A DNA stretch of 64,000 bases from assembly GCA_036504075.1 (NCBI GenBank), contig DASXVX010000067.1, forward strand, positions 62,001 through 126,000. The letters run 5' to 3'. Numbering within the stretch: position 1 is the stretch's first letter; the number at the start of each line of letters is the position of its first letter. Shown in pieces: positions 49,655 to 58,580 of this stretch. The position numbers were made by a program, and so were the translations under genes. A model generated the notes under the pieces. It was not told the origin of the DNA. It searched no databases and worked only from the letters and a program-made list of their open reading frames with translations. This stretch comes from DASXVX01 sp036504075. GTDB lineage: Bacteria; Bacillota; Sulfobacillia; Symbiobacteriales; Symbiobacteriaceae.

Positions 49655-49694
49655 CCGGGCCTGCTTTCCCCGCGGGAAGCAGGCCCGGTTTTTG
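49655..49694 (+). terminator. Strong hairpin with T tail on the plus strand
   Basis: CCGGGCCTGCTT (49655-49666) and AAGCAGGCCCGG (49677-49688) form a perfect 12-base stem, followed on the plus strand by TTTTTG. Genes on both sides are on the minus strand; read that way, no T run follows, so the orientation does not match a known transcript. It may still stop kinase transcripts. Confidence 0.6.
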
Positions 49695-49703
49695 TTTCCG
49701 GAC

Positions 49704-52328
49704 TCACAGCGTGAAGAGGAAAGTGGCCCCGCTGCCCACGGTTGATTCGGCCCAGATCCGGCCCCCGTGCCGGGTGATGATCCGGTGCACGATGGCCAGG
49801 CCGATGCCGTTGCCCTCGAACTCCCCGTTCGTATGGAGCCGCTGGAACGGCGAAAACAGCTTGCCGGCGTAGGCCATGTTGAATCCGGCGCCGTTGTCCC
49901 GCACGAAAAACGCCGTCGCCTCGCCGCTGCGGATGGCGCCCACCGCCACCAGCGGGTCCGGGGACCTGGCCGTAAACTTCCAGGCGTTGCCCAGCAGGTT
50001 CTCCATGGCGATCCGCAGGAGCCGCTCGTCGGCACTGGCGGCCAGGCCGTCTTCAACCTCAAGTCGCACACACCGTTCTGGTTGCTGCCGCTCCAAGTCC
50101 GCAAACACGTCCCGCGCCATGGCGGTAAGGTCAACCCGGCTCGGCACCAGTTCGGACCGGGAGACCCGCGAAAGCCGGAGCATGCTGTCGATGAGGCTGC
50201 TCATCCGCTCCGTGCCGGCGATGATGCGCTTCAGGTAATCCTGCCCATCCGCGTCCAGCCGGTCGCCGTAGTCCTCCAGGATTGCCAGGCTGAATCCGTT
50301 CACCGTGCGCAATGGTCCCCGCAGGTCGTGAGAGACCGAGTAGGCGAACGCCTCCAGCTCCTGGTTGGCGGCGGTCAGTTCCGTCGTCCGCTCCGCCACC
50401 CGTTGCTCCAGACCCGCGTTGAGCCGCTGCACTTCGGCCCGCTGCTCCTCCACCTCCCGCCTGGCCGCGACCTCGGCCTCGTAGAGGCGGGCGTGGTCGA
50501 TGGCCAGGGCGATGCGATCGGCGACCAATTGAAACAGCCGGGCGTCATCGGGAGTGAAGTGGTGCACGGCGAGCAGGCCGACCTGAACGACGCCGATGAC
50601 CCGGTTTTCCACCACCAAAGGTGCGCCCATGACCGAGGAGACGGGGTCAGCCAGACACGGGCTGGTGATGTCCGATTTGGACACCTCATCGATGACGAGC
50701 ATTTTGCCACTGGCGGCGATGCGGCCGGCGTACCCCTCGCCAACGGCGAGCAGCCGGCCCACGGGCGTGCCATGGGCGGCAGCGATCTCCAGGTGCCGGC
50801 TGTCGGCGGTCATCAGCATGATGGCGATGATGTCGGCCGGGAGCGTCTCACGAATCCGCTCGATCAACTCCCGCAGCAGGTCTTGCAGGGTGAGGTGGGC
50901 GAGGGCTGTATCCGTTACGGTCAGGAGCCGCTGCAGCTCCTCGCTGTATGTCTGCAACGTCTCCGCCATGCCATTGACCGTGGCGGCCAGGTCCGTCACT
51001 TCGTCGTTGCTGTCCGCCGGGGACCGCATCCGAACCCGGAAATGACGGGCGCCCAGGGCCGCCGCCACGTCCCGCACTTCGCTGAGATGCCGGGTAATCC
51101 GGGCGGACAGGGCGAGGCTGAGGCCGAAAGCGAGGGCGGCAATGAGTACCATGAGAGTCAGGGCGCCCACGGCCAGCTGGTTGGCCTGGTCGTATGCCAG
51201 AACAGCCGGCTCCGTCACCTCGATCGCGAGCCGGAGGTCCGGCCGCCGGATGGTGGCGGTAAGAAATAAGACGTTCTGTGCGGAGACCTCTTCACGGATA
51301 TCGACGTGCTCACCGGCGCCATTCGGGACGTCGGCGAGCGGCAGAATGCGTAATGACGCTTGTGGCTGGGCGAACGACGGCCCCACCTCGTTCAGCAATT
51401 GCCCTAGATCGAGCGCCTCGCCCCGACGGGTCCAGACCAGCCGCTGCACTTCCCGTTCCACCTGCAGGGCGCTTATGCGCAGCGAGTCCCAGGCGTCCCG
51501 CCGGTCCAGTCGCTGCGCCGCCTGCACGCCGAACCCGCCCATGGCAACCAGCGGCACCACGGAGACGGTCAGGGCGAGCGCCATGACCCGCCGCCGCATC
51601 CCGGGGACGTGTATCTGCCACGGGCGCCGGATGTACAGGGCGGAAAGGATGATCACGATTGTCAGGCTGGCGTATCCCGCAACGCCGGTCCACTGTCGGA
51701 TGAGCCCCCACGAGACGGCAAACCAGCCGAAGGGGATTACCGCCGCCAACAGGCTGACCCATTCCACCTGCCGCCAATAGCGGGCCAGGAACCGGGCCAG
51801 CGGCTGCAGGAGGCCCACCGCCAGAAACATCGCCGGCAGCCAGGCCGGCAGGTGGCCAAACAGGGCCGTGGGGAAGAGCAGGGGTTTCGTCAGCATGAGG
51901 GTCCCGAACGAGACGCCCAGGAGCGCGCACAGCCACTGAAAACAGCGTAGCTCCCAGTCCGGAAAGAAGGCGCCGAGCACGAGCGCGCAGATCTCAGCTC
52001 CGTAGAAGATCATGCCCGTGATCACCCAGGGCTTTATGGCAATGATATAGGTTTGCGTGGCAAAGGCCAGAATAAGCAGCACCTTGCCGGCCCAACCCGT
52101 CAACCGGGGCATGCCGACCTGCGCCCAGTCCAGGAGGATCAGTGCGGCGGCTACCCCATAGGCCGTCCCGAAATACGGCAAATAGGGATAGATGAACCGG
52201 GCCGTCCCCACCTGAAACTGAAACGGCATGTAGAGCATCAGCAAGGCGAGTTGTATCGCCCAGACCACGCCCAGAATCGTCACCGAGCGGATCGTGGAGC
52301 CACTGTTCGGAGCGGACTCCGCCTGCAT
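49704..52328 (-). CDS. Orphan multi-domain sensor histidine kinase
   Basis: 874 residues. Order: seven or so N-terminal membrane helices (residues ~15-245), a second membrane pair flanking an extracytoplasmic loop (~255-420), HAMP linker (LSARITRHLSEVRDVAAALGA), GAF domain (~505-650, LTVTDTALAHLTLQDLLREL to DDARLFQLVADRIALAI), coiled coil, HisKA with SHDLRGPLRTVNGF (phospho-acceptor His) and HATPase with N box ENLLGNAWKF, DNGAGFNMA and GNGIGLAIVHRI. The ligand is unknown. ATG 52328 has CGAGGTG 7 bases upstream. No response-regulator gene is nearby. Confidence 0.93.
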   Translation of the reverse strand: MQAESAPNSGSTIRSVTILGVVWAIQLALLMLYMPFQFQVGTARFIYPYLPYFGTAYGVAAALILLDWAQVGMPRLTGWAGKVLLILAFATQTYIIAIKPWVITGMIFYGAEICALVLGAFFPDWELRCFQWLCALLGVSFGTLMLTKPLLFPTALFGHLPAWLPAMFLAVGLLQPLARFLARYWRQVEWVSLLAAVIPFGWFAVSWGLIRQWTGVAGYASLTIVIILSALYIRRPWQIHVPGMRRRVMALALTVSVVPLVAMGGFGVQAAQRLDRRDAWDSLRISALQVEREVQRLVWTRRGEALDLGQLLNEVGPSFAQPQASLRILPLADVPNGAGEHVDIREEVSAQNVLFLTATIRRPDLRLAIEVTEPAVLAYDQANQLAVGALTLMVLIAALAFGLSLALSARITRHLSEVRDVAAALGARHFRVRMRSPADSNDEVTDLAATVNGMAETLQTYSEELQRLLTVTDTALAHLTLQDLLRELIERIRETLPADIIAIMLMTADSRHLEIAAAHGTPVGRLLAVGEGYAGRIAASGKMLVIDEVSKSDITSPCLADPVSSVMGAPLVVENRVIGVVQVGLLAVHHFTPDDARLFQLVADRIALAIDHARLYEAEVAARREVEEQRAEVQRLNAGLEQRVAERTTELTAANQELEAFAYSVSHDLRGPLRTVNGFSLAILEDYGDRLDADGQDYLKRIIAGTERMSSLIDSMLRLSRVSRSELVPSRVDLTAMARDVFADLERQQPERCVRLEVEDGLAASADERLLRIAMENLLGNAWKFTARSPDPLVAVGAIRSGEATAFFVRDNGAGFNMAYAGKLFSPFQRLHTNGEFEGNGIGLAIVHRIITRHGGRIWAESTVGSGATFLFTL

Positions 52329-52477
52329 GACAGCACCTCGAATCCAATTTGAGCCAGATGATGTTATTATACGACCTTTCAGACTGGCATGTACCGGCAA
52401 AAGTTTGGGCCGCTCACCCGGATGGATGAACAGCCCTCGGTTATGAGCAGGCTACTTCACCTGCTTCGGTGACCAGA

Positions 52478-52906
52478 CTACCGGACCTGCTTTTGGCACC
52501 AGGCATACAGGGCGTCGTACATGGGCGACTCCAGTTCGATTTTTCGGTGGTCGTCCTCGCCGAGCAAAAAGGCGAAGCCATAGGCCGCCGCCCGCAAGCC
52601 GTGGGCTTCCGGCGGGCATTTGGGCAGGTCTTCCGGCACGTCTGCGCCGTGGACAATCTGGGCAAGCAGTTGCAGAGCCGGGTCGGTCAGGTTGTACTTG
52701 ACCATGACCGACTCGAAGCTGCACCTCCCCTCGACATGCCCCAGTTCGACGCCCTTCATGTCGAAAGGAATCCCGTCCGTGATGGTCGCCGGGTCGGTGT
52801 CGCCCGGCATGAAGACGAATTCCGCCGCCGGGTCAACGAACCGCCTGATCAGCCACGGACAGGCCACACGATCCACGTTGGCGTTCTTCCGGGTTACAAA
52901 ACGCAT
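52478..52906 (-). CDS. ChrB-C-terminal-domain protein (chromate resistance related)
   Basis: 142 residues. RFVTRKNANVDRVACPWLIRRFVDPAAEF is the hallmark region of the ChrB C-terminal domain family (the run ACPWLIRRF is the key piece), followed by GVELGHVEGRCSFESVM and KYNLTDPALQLLAQIVHGAD. Full ChrB has an N-terminal domain and controls chromate efflux; this short form lacks it. Similar short proteins occur without chrA. Role in chromate is thus uncertain. ATG 52906 has GGGGAGG upstream. No chrA in the window. Confidence 0.85.
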   Translation of the reverse strand: MRFVTRKNANVDRVACPWLIRRFVDPAAEFVFMPGDTDPATITDGIPFDMKGVELGHVEGRCSFESVMVKYNLTDPALQLLAQIVHGADVPEDLPKCPPEAHGLRAAAYGFAFLLGEDDHRKIELESPMYDALYAWCQKQVR

Positions 52907-53112
52907 CGTCAGTCCTCCCCCTCCATCATCAATGCGCACATCCGGTAATCTGCTGACCGCGGCTCCACTTTAGCCGGAATGGCAGAAGCCGTAAAGATGC
53001 TCTCCCGCGAATATCGCAATAGTTTTGTCAGACGAACATTGTTCGGCCGTGGCTCGTCTAATAGCAGACTCGTCGACCAAGGGATTGCGACCGTCCGGGA
53101 GGAGATTGCCCC

Positions 53113-54081
53113 GTGAACCTGACTTCGGTGCCCAAGGGGTCCAAGAGCCGCCGCCGGTTTGCCGCCACCGTGCTGGCGCTGCTGGCCATGGAGATCGCCG
53201 GCCTCGCCGCTGCCCCATACGCCCCCGCCTTCCGCCCGTCCCGCGCCCCGGTCAGCACCCCGGCGCCGGCAGATGCCGGCTGGGAAGACAGCGGCCCGAC
53301 TCACGCGGTTCCCCCGCCCCCCGCGCTGCCGGACGGGTGGTCCGAGCTGGTCAAGGTGGAGCTCAGCCCGTTCGAGTTTTCGGCCTGGCAACCAGGCATG
53401 TACCTGGAAGACCCGCTGGTCACGGATGTGAGCGCCTCCACCGCCGATATGGCCCGGGCCGCGGACCTGATTGTGGTTGCCACCGTGGCCTCGCAGACGC
53501 AGTTCAGCCCAATCGCCGTCACCAGCACCCTGCACCTGGAGCGAACGCTGAAGGGATCCCCGCCGGCCGCCCCGGTGGTACTGCAAGTGGGGCGGCTGGG
53601 GACCGGGCAGACCCGGCTCCTGAACGGGGGCACCACCTGGGTCCTCTTCCTCGGCAAGCAGAACGACGACAGCCCCGACCGGTACTTCATCAAAGGCGGC
53701 ACCCAGGGCATGATGCCGGTGGGCGATGAGGCCCGGGTCCGCAGCCTGGAGCGGGAAGTCCGGCAGGCCCTGGATGCCCTGCCCGCCGCGGCCGACGTGG
53801 TCGCCCGCCTCCGGTTTAGCGGCCTGAACGTCGAACCCGCCGGCCCCGCACTGCCGGGCCGCTACGGCGCCCGTAGCACGCAGGCGGTGCGGGTGGAAAC
53901 CACCTGGCTCTATGTCCACCAGTTCGGCGACCCGGCCGGCGCCGCCCGGGCCTTTGCGGCCGTCCGCCCGGACCTCAGCCGGGAGGCCGGCGAGCGGGCC
54001 GTCCGCACCGGCAACCTGCTGGTCACGTTTGCCACCGTCGACCCGGCCCTTTCTGACCGGCTCGCCGGCGCGGTCCGGTAG
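53113..54081 (+). CDS. Exported hypothetical protein
   Basis: 322 residues. N-terminal basic region (KSRRRFAA) and one hydrophobic segment (residues ~14-35) act as signal anchor, then a proline-rich stretch (~40-75). Residues 100-190 have a strand-rich region ADLIVVATVASQTQFSP ... TLKGSPPAAPVVLQVG ... TTWVLFLGKQ, a pattern seen in uncharacterised exported Firmicutes proteins. No catalytic motif. GTG 53113 has GGAGGAG about 9 bases upstream. Upstream, CGAAC-ATT-GTTCG (53033-53045) is a palindrome that might bind a regulator. A lipoprotein gene follows 104 bases later. Confidence 0.72.
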   Translation: MNLTSVPKGSKSRRRFAATVLALLAMEIAGLAAAPYAPAFRPSRAPVSTPAPADAGWEDSGPTHAVPPPPALPDGWSELVKVELSPFEFSAWQPGMYLEDPLVTDVSASTADMARAADLIVVATVASQTQFSPIAVTSTLHLERTLKGSPPAAPVVLQVGRLGTGQTRLLNGGTTWVLFLGKQNDDSPDRYFIKGGTQGMMPVGDEARVRSLEREVRQALDALPAAADVVARLRFSGLNVEPAGPALPGRYGARSTQAVRVETTWLYVHQFGDPAGAARAFAAVRPDLSREAGERAVRTGNLLVTFATVDPALSDRLAGAVR

Positions 54082-54131
54082 CCGTAACCTTTTGGAAGCT
54101 GATACGTTATACAATTTGTGCTCACGAAAAA

Positions 54132-54160
54132 CCCGGCAGCGGATTGGGTCCACTGCCGGG
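54132..54160. terminator. Hairpin between two exported-protein genes
   Basis: CCCGGCAG (54132-54139) and CTGCCGGG (54153-54160) form an 8-base stem; the T run (AAAAA on plus, TTTTT on minus) lies on the side that suits leftward transcription, where there is no gene. It may still slow transcription from the upstream gene. Confidence 0.4.
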
Positions 54161-54185
54161 CCGACGCCATTTGGAGGGACGACTG

Positions 54186-55523
54186 GTGAAGCGGATTTGG
54201 CTCCTGTTCGCAGTCATGCTGCTGTTGGGATGCACGGCGACCCAACGGCCCGGGACGTCCGGCGAGACGGTAACCCCGCCCGGGACGTCCGACGGGACGG
54301 TAACCCTGCCCGGGGTGATCGCCTATATTCACGGCGGAGACCTCTGGGTCAAACCGCTGGACGGGGAAGCCCGCCGGCTGACCGACGCCGGTGGCTTCAA
54401 CAGCCCGTCTTTCTCCCATTCCGGCGACTGGATTCTCGTGCGCCGGAACAACGAACTCTGGACCGTCCGGACCGATGGCTCGGCACTCAGGCAACTGCCC
54501 GTTGCCGGGCAATCCGTTCTTGCCGCCTGGTCACCGGCGAATGACCGCTTGGCGTACCGCGTCGCCGACCGCATCGACGTCGTGACCCCCGGTGTCGGTG
54601 TCGGCGTCGGTGTCGGTGTCGGTGTCATTGAACCCGGCGGCAAGGGCAACAAGGTCCTCGTATCGCTGGCCCCGGGAAGCCACGTCACCCGCCTCGCCTG
54701 GAGTCCCGACGGCAAATGGATCGGCTACGATCTGAACCCCGGCGGCCCGGGTATTCCTACCGGACCGGCGAGCCTGATGAAAGTCCCGGTCGACGGCGGC
54801 ACTCCGCAGGCGGTCTACGCGATCCAGAGCGACAAGCCCCAGTGCCTGATCATGGCCGGCTGGATGCCCGACGGCCAGGCGCTGCTCTTCTGGCCGCAGC
54901 CGCTCTGCTCGGGCTCCCTGCTGGCAGACGGCACGATGCTCATGACAGTGCCCGCCGCCGGCAGAACCCCACGCAAACTGGTGGGCGCCATGTTGACCCA
55001 CCCGGATTTTCTGGCCGCCTCTCGGGACGGCGCCATTGCCGTCGCGTCCGGCGCCGGCCGCGTCGCCTGGACGTCCAAGGCCATTGCGGTGGTGCCCGCC
55101 GGGGGGCCCGAGGCCGTGCGGATTACGCCCGCCGATGTGGCCGCCATCTCCCCCGCCTGGTCGCCCGACGGGCGCCGCCTGGCCTACTCTGCCATGCCAG
55201 ACGCCGGGATGTCGATCTCCGGCGGCGACCAGGCCCGAAAGGCCCTGACCGGCCGGCGCATCTGGGTCGCAAACGCCGCCGGCACCGGCGCCCGGGCGCT
55301 CACGACCGACGAAGGCTTTCGGGATGAAGCGCCCCGCTTTACGAGCGACGGCCGCCTGCTATTCGTTCGTCTGACACCGGCCAACACGGCAGCCCTCTGG
55401 CTGGTGCCGGCAGACGGCGGACGGCCGGCGCAACTGGTCGAAATCGACTCACCGGGCGAGTGGTTCGGCTTCTACGGCTGGATCGACTGGTCAGAAAAAT
55501 TCGCCTTCCAGCCCGGACTTTGA
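54186..55523 (+). CDS. Lipoprotein with TolB-like beta-propeller repeats
   Basis: 445 residues. Lipobox LLLGC at residues 12-16 after a KRIW basic start, so it is a membrane-anchored lipoprotein. Then a linker with a duplicated PGTSxxTVTxPG unit, and propeller blades of the WD40-like/TolB type, with repeated SPDGKWIGYD, SPDGRRLAYS and TSDGRLLFVR motifs. A (Val-Gly) run near residues 136-147 comes from six copies of a six-base unit. GTG 54186 has GGAGGGA upstream; upstream parts of the frame lack a site. Such proteins serve as binding scaffolds; no partner is known. Confidence 0.85.
   Translation: MKRIWLLFAVMLLLGCTATQRPGTSGETVTPPGTSDGTVTLPGVIAYIHGGDLWVKPLDGEARRLTDAGGFNSPSFSHSGDWILVRRNNELWTVRTDGSALRQLPVAGQSVLAAWSPANDRLAYRVADRIDVVTPGVGVGVGVGVGVIEPGGKGNKVLVSLAPGSHVTRLAWSPDGKWIGYDLNPGGPGIPTGPASLMKVPVDGGTPQAVYAIQSDKPQCLIMAGWMPDGQALLFWPQPLCSGSLLADGTMLMTVPAAGRTPRKLVGAMLTHPDFLAASRDGAIAVASGAGRVAWTSKAIAVVPAGGPEAVRITPADVAAISPAWSPDGRRLAYSAMPDAGMSISGGDQARKALTGRRIWVANAAGTGARALTTDEGFRDEAPRFTSDGRLLFVRLTPANTAALWLVPADGGRPAQLVEIDSPGEWFGFYGWIDWSEKFAFQPGL
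54591..54626 (+). repeat. Six-unit hexanucleotide tandem repeat in the lipoprotein gene
   Basis: GGTGTC repeated six times (third unit GGCGTC), coding for Gly-Val pairs. The unit is a multiple of three, so copy-number change would lengthen a loop without breaking the frame. A second, 27-base duplication lies at about 54250-54310. Confidence 0.85.
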
Positions 55524-55563
55524 CGCGCTCGGTATAAGCGCCACGATAATCCCGCATAAGAAT

Positions 55564-55601
55564 GGCAAGAAGGCCCCCAACAGGGCCTACTTGCCTTTTT
55601 T
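55564..55601 (+). terminator. Terminator of the lipoprotein gene
   Basis: GGCAAGAAGGCCC (55564-55576) and GGGCCTACTTGCC (55583-55595) form a 13-base stem with one mismatch, then TTTTTT. It starts 40 bases after the stop. Confidence 0.92.
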
Positions 55602-55669
55602 CGTCCATCCGCCGCCGGATTGATACTTGACGACCGCCGCCGAAAGGCGTAACTTAGTGTCGTTATTCA

Positions 55670-55708
55670 TTAACATAGTTAACAACTCGGACGGTTTTCC
55701 CACCGTCC
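55670..55708 (+). promoter_or_regulatory. Palindromes ahead of the drug exporter gene
   Basis: TTAAC-ATA-GTTAA (55670-55682) is a perfect palindrome of the type bound by TetR or MarR regulators. GGACGGT (55689-55695) and ACCGTCC (55702-55708) form a hairpin just downstream. Both lie within 90 bases of the exporter start. Exporters of this family are often induced by their substrates through such regulators. No regulator gene adjoins. Confidence 0.5.
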
Positions 55709-55757
55709 TGGTGCGCAGACTACGTAATACGAAACATAAAGTTTGGGGGAAGATCGG

Positions 55758-57389
55758 TTGACCACTCGTACGAAGGTATTGATCACAGCATCCATGATGG
55801 TCGGTATGCTCCTCGCGTCCCTGGACCAGACGATCGTCGACACCGCGTTTCCGAAAATGATCTCCGAACTCGGCGGCGTCTCCATGTTTAGCTGGGTCAT
55901 TACCGCCTACCTGCTGGCTTCCACCTCCATCGTGCCGGTGGTGGGCAAGCTGGCCGACATATACGGCCGCAAGCTATTTTGGAACATTGGCATCGTAATC
56001 TTCGTCGGCGGCTCCGTGCTCTGCGGCACGGCCACCTCCATGACCTCGCTGATCGTGTTCCGCGGCATCCAGGGCCTCGGCGGCGGCATGATCATGCCGA
56101 TCGCCCAGACGATTATCGGCGACGTTTTCACCGGCGAGCAGCGGGCGAAAATGCAAGGCCTGTTTACCGGTGTTTTTGCGCTTGGTTCGGCCATGGGTCC
56201 CCTGCTGGGCGGCTACATCGTCGACCACTTCCACTGGAAGTACATCTTCCTGCTGAACTTGCCCACCGGCGTGATCGCCCTGGTGCTCTCCTCCGTCGCC
56301 CTCAAGAACATCATCAATAGCAAGAGCCGCAAAATCGACTGGATGGGCTCCGCGCTCTCCATCACCGGCGTCACCGCCCTGTTGCTGGCCCTGCAAATGG
56401 GCGGCAACGAATGGGCCTGGGCCAGTTGGCAGTCGATCGGCCTGTTCGCCGGCAGCGTCGTTTTCCTCGGCCTCTTTATTTACAACGAGCTGAAGGTGCC
56501 GGAGCCGCTGCTCGACCTGCGGCTGTTCACCAATCGGGCCTTCGCCACGTTCTGCACCATCGCGTTCGTAGTGGGCATGGGCATGTTTGGCGCGATCGTC
56601 TTCGTGCCTTGGTTCATCCAGGGCGTCGTCGGCGTCAGCGCCACCCACTCCGGCACGGTCATGCTGCCCATGACGCTGATGCTCATGTTTGGCTCCATCC
56701 TCGGCGGCCTTGCGGCCCGGAAGATTCAGTACCGCTGGCAGGTCGCCTTCGGACTGCTGGTCGTCATGACCGGGTTCTACCTGGCGACCCAGTTCACGCT
56801 CACGACCACCCTCTGGCAGGCCCGCATTCCCATGATGCTGATCGGCTTCGGCCTCGGCCTTGTGATGCCGCTGATCACCCTGGGCGTGCAGTCGGCCTTC
56901 GGCCGGAACATGCGGGGCGTGGTTACGTCGGCCACCGCCTTCTTCCGGAGCGTCGGTGCGACGGTGGGCGTCACCGTCTTCGGCATCCTTTTCAACAAGC
57001 AGATGAGCAACCAGTACAACCTCCTCATGGTGCCCAAGCTGAAGGTCATGCCGGCGCAACTGGCCGCCGGGCTGACCAAACTTGCCGCCAAGCCCGCCGA
57101 CCTGGTGCAATTGCTCCTGCAGAAGCCGCTGCAGGAAATGCTGCCGGGGACGATCCGGGAGCCGCTCCTGGGCACCATCAAGGAGATGATGGCCAACTCC
57201 ATTCACCCGGTCTTCTGGACCGGCATCGCCATCATCGCCCTCGGCGTCCTGGTCGGCCAGTTCCTGGGCAAGGAGAGCCTGACGACCCAGTTGGCGCGGC
57301 AGGTGGCCCACGTGAACGTCACTGCGAAGCAGCCCGATGAACCGGACGCCGATGATGACGACATGACCGAAGTCTTCGCCGGCCACTAG
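55758..57389 (+). CDS. DHA2-family (EmrB/QacA) drug exporter
   Basis: 543 residues with about 14 membrane segments. Major facilitator proton antiporter. Seen: motif D1 LASLDQTIVDTAFP near helix 1 (with the key Asp), GKLADIYGRKLFW (motif A), GIQGLGGGMIMPIAQTI (motif C region) and GSAMGPLLGGYIVD, as in EmrB/LmrB/Mdt types. A long loop near residues 430-480 (KLAAKPADLVQLLLQKP) and acidic end (DEPDADDDD) follow. TTG 55758 has GGGGGA about 7 bases upstream; an earlier TTG at 55743 lies inside that ribosome site. Single gene. Confidence 0.93.
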   Translation: MTTRTKVLITASMMVGMLLASLDQTIVDTAFPKMISELGGVSMFSWVITAYLLASTSIVPVVGKLADIYGRKLFWNIGIVIFVGGSVLCGTATSMTSLIVFRGIQGLGGGMIMPIAQTIIGDVFTGEQRAKMQGLFTGVFALGSAMGPLLGGYIVDHFHWKYIFLLNLPTGVIALVLSSVALKNIINSKSRKIDWMGSALSITGVTALLLALQMGGNEWAWASWQSIGLFAGSVVFLGLFIYNELKVPEPLLDLRLFTNRAFATFCTIAFVVGMGMFGAIVFVPWFIQGVVGVSATHSGTVMLPMTLMLMFGSILGGLAARKIQYRWQVAFGLLVVMTGFYLATQFTLTTTLWQARIPMMLIGFGLGLVMPLITLGVQSAFGRNMRGVVTSATAFFRSVGATVGVTVFGILFNKQMSNQYNLLMVPKLKVMPAQLAAGLTKLAAKPADLVQLLLQKPLQEMLPGTIREPLLGTIKEMMANSIHPVFWTGIAIIALGVLVGQFLGKESLTTQLARQVAHVNVTAKQPDEPDADDDDMTEVFAGH

Positions 57390-57408
57390 CACGACTCCGC
57401 CCGGTCGG

Positions 57409-57456
57409 CATGAAAACGGCCCGGCCCTCACATGCGAGGGCCGGGCCGTTTTCATG
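57409..57456. terminator. Bidirectional terminator, 21-base perfect stem
   Basis: CATGAAAACGGCCCGGCCCT begins the left arm (57409-57429), which pairs perfectly with 57436-57456, loop of 6. AAAA and TTTT on the arms make it work in both directions, for the exporter and the converging nif3 gene. Confidence 0.96.
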
Positions 57457-57458
57457 CC

Positions 57459-58580
57459 TCAGATACAATCGAACGGATCTCGTCCGGTGCGGGCTGCCAA
57501 CACGTCGGCCGCCAGCCCGTCCGCCGCCAGCCGCTCTCGCAGGCGCTGCGCCAGCGGCGCCACCACCAACTGCTCGGAGGCGAAGTGGCCGATGTCGATA
57601 ATGCCGAGCGAGCCGTCCCGGGCATCCCAGGCATCGTGGTGATCGATGTCCCCGGTGACCAGCGCCTGTGCCCCCCGCCGGATGGCGTGGGGAATCAGCA
57701 TGCCGCCCGAGCCAGCCCCCACCGCCACAAGCGCCACCCGTGCGTCCAGGTCGCCTGCCAGCCGCACGTACCCGAGTCCCAGCTGGGCCTTCAGCCGCTG
57801 CGCCAGCGCCCCCAGCGTCGTGGGCGCCGGCAGCCGGCCGATGCGCCCGTGCCCCCGCACCGGGCCCGGGTTAACCAGCGGGTAGAGGTCGTACGCCGCT
57901 TCTTCATACGGGTGGGCGCCCAGCATGGCCTGCACCGCCTGCCGGATCCGGCTTTCCGGCAGAATGGTCTCCAGCCGGAACTCGGGCGTGTACGCCAGCT
58001 TCCCCTGCTGCCCGATGAACGGGTTCGTGCCTGCCAGCGGGAGGAACGTGCCCGTCCCCGGCGCCTGGAAGGTGCAGTGGCTGTAGTTCCCGATGTGTCC
58101 AGCGCCCGCCCGGCCCAGGGCATCGCGCACCGCGTCCTCGTGCCCTTCGGGGACGAAGACCACCAGCTTGACGTATTTCTCCTCCCCGGCGTTCAGCAGT
58201 ACTTCCGGCGCCTGCAGCCCGACGGCGGCGGCAAGCGTATCGTTGGTGCCGCCCGGCGACATGTCCAGGTTCGTATGTGCAGCGTAAACCGCGATGCCCG
58301 CCAGCATCAGCCGCTCCAGCCGCCGGCCGGCCGGCGAGTCGAACCGCAGCGCCTTCAGCGGCTTAAATATCGCCGGATGATGCAGCACCACCAGGCTCGC
58401 GTGTTCCCGGAGCGCCTCTTCCGCCACCGCGTCGGTCAGCTCCAGGGCCACCAGCACCCGGGCGGCGGGACGGCCTGGGTCCCCCATCTGCAGCCCCACG
58501 TTGTCCCAGGATTCTGCCCAGGACAGCGGTGCCAGTTCCTCCATGTAGGCGGCGATGTTACCGATGGTCGCGAGCGCCAT
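57459..58580 (-). CDS. Nif3-like dinuclear metal-centre protein (YqfO type)
   Basis: 373 residues. Seen: AESWDNVGLQMGD, ASLVVLHHPAIFKPLK (metal His pair), AAHTNLDMSPGGTNDTLA, and C-terminal metal ligands in ITGDIDHHDAWDA-like VTGDIDHHDA and IDIGHFASE. The 120-residue insert in the middle (PEGHEDAVRDALGRAGAGHIGNYSHCTF) is the PII-like domain of the long YqfO form. Annotated elsewhere as GTP cyclohydrolase 1 type 2; biochemical role is uncertain. ATG 58580 overlaps trmK by 23 bases, a pairing common in Firmicutes. Confidence 0.93.
   Translation of the reverse strand: MALATIGNIAAYMEELAPLSWAESWDNVGLQMGDPGRPAARVLVALELTDAVAEEALREHASLVVLHHPAIFKPLKALRFDSPAGRRLERLMLAGIAVYAAHTNLDMSPGGTNDTLAAAVGLQAPEVLLNAGEEKYVKLVVFVPEGHEDAVRDALGRAGAGHIGNYSHCTFQAPGTGTFLPLAGTNPFIGQQGKLAYTPEFRLETILPESRIRQAVQAMLGAHPYEEAAYDLYPLVNPGPVRGHGRIGRLPAPTTLGALAQRLKAQLGLGYVRLAGDLDARVALVAVGAGSGGMLIPHAIRRGAQALVTGDIDHHDAWDARDGSLGIIDIGHFASEQLVVAPLAQRLRERLAADGLAADVLAARTGRDPFDCI

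Noticed and set aside
53033..53045. LexA/SOS box call
   Set aside because: The arms match but the spacer is three bases instead of four, so it is reported only as a palindrome.
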